From Aliarcobacter sp. (GTDB taxonomy: Bacteria > Campylobacterota > Campylobacteria > Campylobacterales > Arcobacteraceae): a stretch of 13,444 bases of DNA. This document shows positions 8,596 through 13,444 of the stretch, piece after piece. Numbering within the stretch: the first letter of the stretch is position 1; each line of letters begins with the position of its first letter. Location of the stretch: contig JAGOHQ010000008.1 in the NCBI GenBank assembly GCA_017996075.1, forward strand, positions 1-13,444, in the 5' to 3' direction. Below the pieces are notes generated by a model. It was not told where the DNA came from and searched no databases. It saw only the letters and a program-made list of their open reading frames with translations. A program made the translations under genes and the position numbers.

Positions 8596-8955
8596 ATGCA
8601 AATATTTAAAAACAATTTAATAAATATAGAGATAGAAAATAGCGAAATACCTTGGTTAAAAATTTTTACAAATAAAAATGTTAAAGAGTTTTCACAATGC
8701 GATAATGAAACAAAACAAGAAATTTGGAAATATCTAGATATTATAGAGAAAAAAATGATTGAATACTATAATCCAGAGAAAATAAATATTGCATCTTTTG
8801 GAAACTATGTTCCTCATTTACATTTTCATATTATGGCAAGATTTAAAGAGGATAGCTTTTTTCCAGAACCAATGTGGGGAAAAAAGCAAAGAGAGGCAAA
8901 CTTAGATTTACCATCTTTTGAAATTTTTATAGATAAGTTAAAAAAAGATTTTTAG
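8596..8955 (+). CDS. HIT (histidine triad) family protein
   Basis: The 119-residue protein carries the histidine triad HLHFHIM at 74-80, with His76 in the position of the nucleophile. HIT proteins hydrolyse or transfer nucleotides through a covalent His-NMP intermediate, typically on dinucleoside polyphosphates or nucleoside phosphoramidates. The flanks (FGNYVPHLHFHIMARF, then SFFPEPMWGKK) resemble the small proteobacterial Ap4A-hydrolase-like HIT subgroup with a W/FPxPxWG motif. AGGAG lies five bases before the ATG. It is a single-gene unit with its own promoter and ends at the terminator at 8966-8995. The physiological substrate is not known from sequence. Confidence 0.85.
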   Translation: MQIFKNNLINIEIENSEIPWLKIFTNKNVKEFSQCDNETKQEIWKYLDIIEKKMIEYYNPEKINIASFGNYVPHLHFHIMARFKEDSFFPEPMWGKKQREANLDLPSFEIFIDKLKKDF

Positions 8956-8965
8956 CTCTTTTTTT

Positions 8966-8995
8966 AAAAAAATCAACCATCTTGGTTGATTTTTT
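8966..8995. terminator. Bidirectional terminator overlapping the DHH gene end
   Basis: ATCAACCA (8972-8979) pairs with TGGTTGAT (8983-8990) around TCT, extended by an A-run on the left and a T-run on the right. It terminates both the HIT gene and the convergent DHH gene. The stem encodes the last codons and stop (8973-8975) of the DHH gene on minus. Confidence 0.85.
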
Positions 8996-9902
8996 CTATT
9001 AACTCTTTTAGAACTTTTTCTGATTCTTCTTTATAAATTTGACAAGCTCCAGCATTTTCGTGTCCACCACCACCATATTTAAGCATTAGTTCACCAATAT
9101 TTGTTTTAGAAGTTTTGTTTGTAATAGATTTTCCAGTACTGTATACAATCTTATCTTTATCTTTTGCATAAAAAATATGAATAGATATATTTTGCTCAGG
9201 GAAAAGTGTATAAACCATAAATCTATTTCCAGGATAAATAATCTCTTCATCTCTGTAATCTATTATTACTAAGTTATTATAAACTTTTGTACATTTTCTA
9301 AGTTGCTCTTTAAATTCCTCTTCATATTGAAAATATAGGTCAACTCTCTCTTTTACATCTGGAAGTTCTAATATTTCATCAATATTATGTCTCGCGCAAT
9401 AATGAATTAAATCCATCATTAGTTGGTAGTTTGATATTCTAAAATTTTTAAATCTTCCAAGTCCAGTTCTACTATCCATTAAAAAACTTAATAGTGTCCA
9501 AGCTCTTGGTCTTACAATATCTTCGTATAGAAAATTTGCACTATCTGCTTTATTTGCTCCTTGCATCATAGATGTAAAATATCCAGGGAAAACTTCATCT
9601 CCATCATAATAATCATAAACAACCTGAGCAGCACTTGGAGCATCTGGATTTATAATATGATTATCTTTTTTATCATTTCTTAATGTTTCACTAAAGTGAT
9701 GATCAAATGCTAAATAAACTCCATCTACATAAGGAAGATTAGTTGTTATATCATTGTTTGTTATCTCAATCAATCCATCTTGCATATCTTTTGGGTGAAC
9801 AAAAGTAATTTCATCTATAATATCAAGATATTTAAGCAATGTACCGCAAACAAGTCCATCCATATCACTTCGTGTTACTAGCCTATACTTTTTTCCACTC
9901 AT
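8973..9902 (-). CDS. DHH-family phosphoesterase
   Basis: This 309-residue soluble protein belongs to the DHH superfamily of metal-dependent phosphoesterases (RecJ, exopolyphosphatase, nanoRNase and similar). The metal-binding motifs are in order: RSDMDG with Asp13 and Asp15, FDHH at 66-69, and an Asp in NKADS (Asp120). The C-terminal DHHA1-type substrate motif is GGGGHENAGAC at 277-287. Relatives in Campylobacterota are often labelled exopolyphosphatase, but the substrate cannot be told from sequence; oligonucleotides or cyclic-dinucleotide products are alternatives. AAGG at 9909-9912 overlaps the leuB stop codon, so it is translated as the third gene of the leuD-leuB operon. Its last codons form one arm of the shared terminator. 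Confidence 0.85.
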   Translation of the reverse strand: MSGKKYRLVTRSDMDGLVCGTLLKYLDIIDEITFVHPKDMQDGLIEITNNDITTNLPYVDGVYLAFDHHFSETLRNDKKDNHIINPDAPSAAQVVYDYYDGDEVFPGYFTSMMQGANKADSANFLYEDIVRPRAWTLLSFLMDSRTGLGRFKNFRISNYQLMMDLIHYCARHNIDEILELPDVKERVDLYFQYEEEFKEQLRKCTKVYNNLVIIDYRDEEIIYPGNRFMVYTLFPEQNISIHIFYAKDKDKIVYSTGKSITNKTSKTNIGELMLKYGGGGHENAGACQIYKEESEKVLKELIEKINQDG

Positions 9903-9910
9903 TTCATACC

Positions 9911-10978
9911 TTAGTTATTTATATATTCTACTATTTTATCACCCATAGCAACACAATTTAATACTTCTTTAGCATCAAAAGCAGCTAAGTCTTTTGTTCT
10001 ATATCCATCTTTTAAAGCATCTTTTATTGCTTTTTCTATTAAATCTGAAGCTTTTTGTTCATTTAAAGTATATTTTAACATCATAGCAGCACTTAAAATA
10101 GTAGCTATTGGATTTGCAATTCCTAGCCCTGCAATATCTGGAGCAGAACCATGAATTGGTTCATAAATTGCAGTTTTATCACCTGTTGATGCACTAGGAA
10201 GAAGCCCAATAGAACCAACAACCATAGATGCTGTATCACTTAAAATATCTCCAAAAATATTTCCAGTAACAATTACATCAAACTGTTTTGGATTTCGAAC
10301 TAGCTGCATAGCAGCATTATCAACATACATATGAGTTAATTCAACATCTGGATACTCACGTGAAAGTTCATTCATAGTATCTCTCCAAAGTTGAGAAACT
10401 TCTAAAACATTTGCTTTATCAACAGAGCAAACTCTTTTATCTCTTTTTTGTGCAAGCTCAAAAGCAGTTTTTCCAATTCTTATAATCTCAGGTTTTGTAT
10501 ATACCATTGTATTAAAAGCTTTAAATCCATCATTTTCTCTAGGTTTTCCAAAATAGATACCACCAATAAGCTCACGTACTACCATAATGTCACAACCTTT
10601 TATAACTTCTGGCTTTAAAGTTGAAGCATTTAAAAGCTCATCATAAACGATAGCTGGTCTTAAATTTGCATAAACACCCATTTTCTCTCTAAAATTTAAA
10701 AGCCCAGTTTCTGGTCTTAAATCTCTTGGAAGAGTATCCCATTTTGCTCCACCAATTGCACCAAATAAACAAGCATCGCTAGCTAAAACACCTTCAACAG
10801 TTTCATCTGGAAGAGGAACACCTGTTGTATCAATTGCAATTCCACCCATTAAATACTCTTTATATGAAAGTGTAAAATCACATTTTTTTGAAACTGCATT
10901 TAAAACTTTAATAGCCTCATCAACTATTTCAGGGCCTATTCCATCACCTTTAATTATTGAAATATTGTAATTTTTCAT
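9911..10978 (-). CDS. leuB: 3-isopropylmalate dehydrogenase
   Basis: LeuB catalyses the NAD-dependent oxidative decarboxylation of 3-isopropylmalate, the third step of leucine synthesis. The 355-residue protein shows GDGIGPE near the N-terminus, the substrate arginines in [12 protein letters not shown] (Arg97, Arg107) and [12 protein letters not shown] (Arg135, Tyr142), Lys188, and metal ligands Asp220, Asp244 and Asp248 in [13 protein letters not shown]. The adenine-binding loop HGSAPDIAG lies at 276-284 and fits NAD rather than NADP use. REXXGGXYFG separates it from isocitrate dehydrogenase. Its ATG overlaps the leuD stop codon by one base (TAATG), so translation is coupled, with AGAGGA upstream inside leuD. 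Confidence 0.97.
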   Translation of the reverse strand: MKNYNISIIKGDGIGPEIVDEAIKVLNAVSKKCDFTLSYKEYLMGGIAIDTTGVPLPDETVEGVLASDACLFGAIGGAKWDTLPRDLRPETGLLNFREKMGVYANLRPAIVYDELLNASTLKPEVIKGCDIMVVRELIGGIYFGKPRENDGFKAFNTMVYTKPEIIRIGKTAFELAQKRDKRVCSVDKANVLEVSQLWRDTMNELSREYPDVELTHMYVDNAAMQLVRNPKQFDVIVTGNIFGDILSDTASMVVGSIGLLPSASTGDKTAIYEPIHGSAPDIAGLGIANPIATILSAAMMLKYTLNEQKASDLIEKAIKDALKDGYRTKDLAAFDAKEVLNCVAMGDKIVEYINN

Positions 10979-11481
10979 TATTTATTTCCTCTTCCCATTT
11001 CATCTTTTGCATAGTTAATTAATCCACCACTTGAGATTAGCTCTTGCATAAACGGAGGAATTGGTATAAATTTATAAGTTTTTTTAGTTGTATTGTTTGT
11101 AATCTCTCCATTATCTAAATCAATACTAATCTCTTCACCCTCTTTTATCTCTAAAGATTCTGGTAATTCAAATATTGGCAATCCCATATTAAAAGCATTT
11201 CTATAAAAAATTCTAGCAAAAGAAGGAGCTACAACAGCAGCAACTCCAGCAGCTTTTAGAGCAATTGGAGCATGTTCTCTACTTGAACCACATCCAAAAT
11301 TTTCACCAGCAACTATAATATCACCTTTTTTTAGTTTCTTTGGAAACTCAGGATCTGCATCTTCCATAACATATTTTGCCAAATGTTCTGGATCTGAACT
11401 ATTTAAATATCTTGCAGCTATAATAACATCCGTATCAATATTTGCACCAAAATTCCAAACTTTACCTGTGATTTTACTCAT
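10978..11481 (-). CDS. leuD: 3-isopropylmalate dehydratase small subunit
   Basis: LeuD is the swivelling small subunit that, with the iron-sulfur subunit LeuC, isomerises 2-isopropylmalate to 3-isopropylmalate. The 167-residue protein is the short form (the E. coli type is about 200). It has the NIDTDVI segment at 14-20, [22 protein letters not shown] at 59-80, and [16 protein letters not shown] at 87-102. AAGGA at 11489-11493 lies seven bases before the ATG. leuC is not upstream: the next gene is the divergent rpoD, so leuC must lie elsewhere in the genome. A short-form homoaconitase subunit is the main alternative, but the leuB partner favours leucine synthesis. Confidence 0.93.
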   Translation of the reverse strand: MSKITGKVWNFGANIDTDVIIAARYLNSSDPEHLAKYVMEDADPEFPKKLKKGDIIVAGENFGCGSSREHAPIALKAAGVAAVVAPSFARIFYRNAFNMGLPIFELPESLEIKEGEEISIDLDNGEITNNTTKKTYKFIPIPPFMQELISSGGLINYAKDEMGRGNK

Positions 11482-11500
11482 GCCTAATTCCTTATTTTTA

Positions 11501-11584
11501 TTAACCGTTAAATATTAAGTAAAAATTTTATCCTAACTTTTAGTAAACTTTGTTTAAACACTATTCAATATAGTTCATTATAAT
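11501..11584. promoter_or_regulatory. Divergent leuD/rpoD control region with palindromes
   Basis: Three perfect or near-perfect palindromes stand out in the 165-base gap: TTAAC-C-GTTAA (11501-11511), TGTTTAAACA (11551-11560) and ATTATAAT (11577-11584). The last gives a perfect TATAAT on each strand, so it could serve as the -10 for leuD on minus (start near 11570) and for rpoD on plus. A closer leuD -10 candidate is TAAAAT at 11530-11525. No leader peptide with leucine codons was found. Confidence 0.35.
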
Positions 11585-11605
11585 CCTATCTTTAAATAAT
11601 TTGGG

Positions 11606-11611
11606 TATAAT
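11606..11611 (+). promoter_or_regulatory. rpoD: Promoter -10 for rpoD
   Basis: A perfect TATAAT lies 41 bases before the rpoD ATG; transcription would start near 11618. The -35 region is not recognisable. A second TATAAT at 11579-11584 could act as an upstream promoter. Confidence 0.6.
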
Positions 11612-11646
11612 GCACGACTATTTAAAAAGGAGGATTTCCTAAAACA

Positions 11647-13444
11647 ATGAGTACAAAAGATATAAATAAAACTATCGAGCAGTTAATCAAAGAGTATAAA
11701 GACTCAATATTAACTTATGAGAAAATTATAAAAATTTTCCCAAAAGCTCCAACAGGTGCAACAATTAAAAAAATTCTTGCTCTTGTTCAGCTATATAATG
11801 TAAAAGTTATAAGTTCTCAAGAACAAGCAAAACTTCTAAACGATGAAGAGGCTAAAAAAAGAAAAGAGCAAAGAGAAAAACTAATCGAAGCAGAAGATGA
11901 TGAGTTTGACTTACTAAAAAACAAAGAGCTTTTAGAGTGGTCAAGATCTGATTCACCCGTAAGAATGTATTTAAGAGAAATGGGACAAATTCCACTTTTA
12001 ACAAAAGATGAAGAGATTGAAATATCAAAAAGAATAGAGATGGGAGAGGATATCATCCTTGATGCTATTTGTTATGTTCCTTATCTAATAGACTTTATTT
12101 TAGAATACAAAGAACCTCTTGTAAATAGAGAGAGAAAAGTAAAAGAGCTATTCAAAAACTTTGATGATGATACAGAAGAAGAGGAAGAAGAGGAAGAAGT
12201 TGAAGATTATGAAGATGATTTATCTGCTGATGTAGAAGATGATGAGAAAAAATTATCTGGTGCAAAACAGAAAAAACTAGATAAAAGAGCTCAAACAATC
12301 ATAGAAGCATTCAAAAATCTTGAAAAAACAAAAAAAGAGTGGCTAAAATTTCAAGCAAAAGAAGTAGCTAAATCTAATGATGAAGTTGATGTTATGACTT
12401 TTGATTTAGCAGTTGCATTTAAAAAGAGATTATTAAAAGATGCCCTTCTTGACTTAGGACCTACTTCAAAATTAATAACTGAAATAGTAAAAGCTATGGA
12501 AACATCTTTAAAATCTGATGTTGGTTTTGATAGTGAATTAAAAAGATTAGAGTATAAATTACCACTTTTTAATGAAACTTTACAAAAGAATCACCAAAAG
12601 ATTTTAGATAATATAATCAATTTATCAAAAGCTCAAATAACTTCAATGGTTCCTGAAGCTACAATGGTTTCAACATATATGGAGATAAAAAAACTTTTCC
12701 AAACAGCAGAAGCTAGTAAAGATGGTTTTGATTTAACACCTGAAGAGCTAAAAGCTGTTTTAGAGCAGATAAAAAGAGGTAAAAAAATAACAGATACTTC
12801 AAAAGACAGAATGGCAAAATCAAATCTTAGACTTGTTGTTTCTATTGCAAAAAGATACACAAATAGAGGTTTAGCTTTCTTGGATTTAATTCAAGAGGGA
12901 AATATTGGTCTTATGAAGGCTGTTGATAAATTTGAGTATAAAAAAGGTTATAAATTCTCTACATATGCAACTTGGTGGATTAGACAAGCAATAAGTAGAG
13001 CAATTGCAGATCAAGCAAGAACGATTAGAATTCCTATTCATATGATTGAAACTATTAATAGAATAAATAAAATTATTAGAAAAGGTATTCAAGAAAATGG
13101 TAAAGAGCCAGATGTTGAAGAGATTGCAAAAGAAGTTGGATTACCAGTTGATAAAGTAAAACAAGTAATAAAAATCACAAAAGAGCCTGTATCTTTAGAA
13201 GCTCCAATAGGAAGTGATGATGATGGTAAATTTGGAGATTTTGTACCAGATGAAAAAGCTCCAACACCAATTGATAACATTATGAAAGAGGATTTACAAG
13301 GTCAAATTGACCAAATTCTTGGACAATTAAACGAAAGAGAACAAGCAGTTATAAGAATGAGATTTGGTCTTATGGATGATGCTAGCGATAGAACTCTTGA
13401 AGAGATTGGAAAAGAACTTTCTGTTACAAGAGAGAGAGTTAGAC
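11647..13444 (+). CDS. rpoD: RNA polymerase primary sigma factor RpoD, 3' end cut by the window
   Basis: The primary sigma-70 factor directs core polymerase to housekeeping promoters. About 599 codons are present and the frame is still open at the edge, so only some 20 residues are missing. Domains in order: a region 1.1-like segment (about 9-65), region 1.2 ([12 protein letters not shown], from 102), a non-conserved region with an acidic run (173-200), region 2 ([16 protein letters not shown] from 393, then [17 protein letters not shown] with Trp443-Trp444), region 3 (RTIRIPIHM onward) and region 4 ([31 protein letters not shown]), cut inside 4.2. The ribosome site AAGGAGG (11627-11633) is strong but 13 bases from the ATG; no better in-frame start exists. 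Confidence 0.98.
   Translation, partial: MSTKDINKTIEQLIKEYKDSILTYEKIIKIFPKAPTGATIKKILALVQLYNVKVISSQEQAKLLNDEEAKKRKEQREKLIEAEDDEFDLLKNKELLEWSRSDSPVRMYLREMGQIPLLTKDEEIEISKRIEMGEDIILDAICYVPYLIDFILEYKEPLVNRERKVKELFKNFDDDTEEEEEEEEVEDYEDDLSADVEDDEKKLSGAKQKKLDKRAQTIIEAFKNLEKTKKEWLKFQAKEVAKSNDEVDVMTFDLAVAFKKRLLKDALLDLGPTSKLITEIVKAMETSLKSDVGFDSELKRLEYKLPLFNETLQKNHQKILDNIINLSKAQITSMVPEATMVSTYMEIKKLFQTAEASKDGFDLTPEELKAVLEQIKRGKKITDTSKDRMAKSNLRLVVSIAKRYTNRGLAFLDLIQEGNIGLMKAVDKFEYKKGYKFSTYATWWIRQAISRAIADQARTIRIPIHMIETINRINKIIRKGIQENGKEPDVEEIAKEVGLPVDKVKQVIKITKEPVSLEAPIGSDDDGKFGDFVPDEKAPTPIDNIMKEDLQGQIDQILGQLNEREQAVIRMRFGLMDDASDRTLEEIGKELSVTRERVR

Noticed and set aside
11482-11575. Possible leucine attenuation leader peptide upstream of leuD
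   Set aside because: No ATG-started frame with clustered leucine codons and no terminator/antiterminator pair is visible in the leader.
12163-12255. Long run of Glu/Asp codons in rpoD
   Set aside because: An acidic stretch in the non-conserved region between 1.2 and 2.1 is also present in E. coli sigma-70, so it is ordinary for the family and not a repeat expansion signal in itself.

Overview
The window looks like chromosomal housekeeping DNA from a low-GC member of the Campylobacterota, most likely Arcobacter/Aliarcobacter or a close relative. The support is the strong AT bias, the guaB-gatA pairing as I remember it from Campylobacter, the lineage-style alpha-subunit sequence (AHPLRR where most bacteria have GNALRR), and an rpmJ-led alpha operon. 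The genus is inferred from protein character; no database was searched. All gene calls rest on recognisable motifs.

Layout. Positions 1-53 hold the last 16 codons of a plus-strand gene that resembles the BRCT end of DNA ligase LigA. After a very AT-rich gap with a good sigma-54-type promoter match come a 47-codon small gene and a 658-residue methyl-accepting chemotaxis protein, both on plus. A bidirectional terminator separates these from gatA-guaB on minus. Next, also on minus, is the alpha operon in the order rpmJ, rpsM, rpsK, rpsD, rpoA, rplQ. It ends in a strong hairpin terminator and starts at a divergent promoter region shared with a plus-strand HIT-family gene. That HIT gene converges on a minus-strand leuD-leuB-DHH phosphoesterase operon. 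The last gene is plus-strand rpoD, divergent from leuD and cut by the window edge about 599 codons in.

How the genes fit together. The window covers transcription (alpha subunit, primary sigma factor), translation (L36, S13, S11, S4, L17, GatA), guanine nucleotide synthesis (GuaB), leucine synthesis (LeuD, LeuB), small-molecule phosphoester chemistry (HIT and DHH proteins) and chemosensing (MCP). Within the minus operons, Shine-Dalgarno sites repeatedly overlap the stop codon of the preceding gene, which suggests coupled translation.

I saw no mobile element, CRISPR array, tRNA, rRNA, phage gene or defence system, and no evidence of an undescribed multi-gene system. The points most worth checking are the sigma-54-like site and small ORF ahead of the chemoreceptor, the receptor's C-terminal pentapeptide tether and tandem HAMP-like segments, and a pair of mutually exclusive hairpins in the alpha-operon leader.
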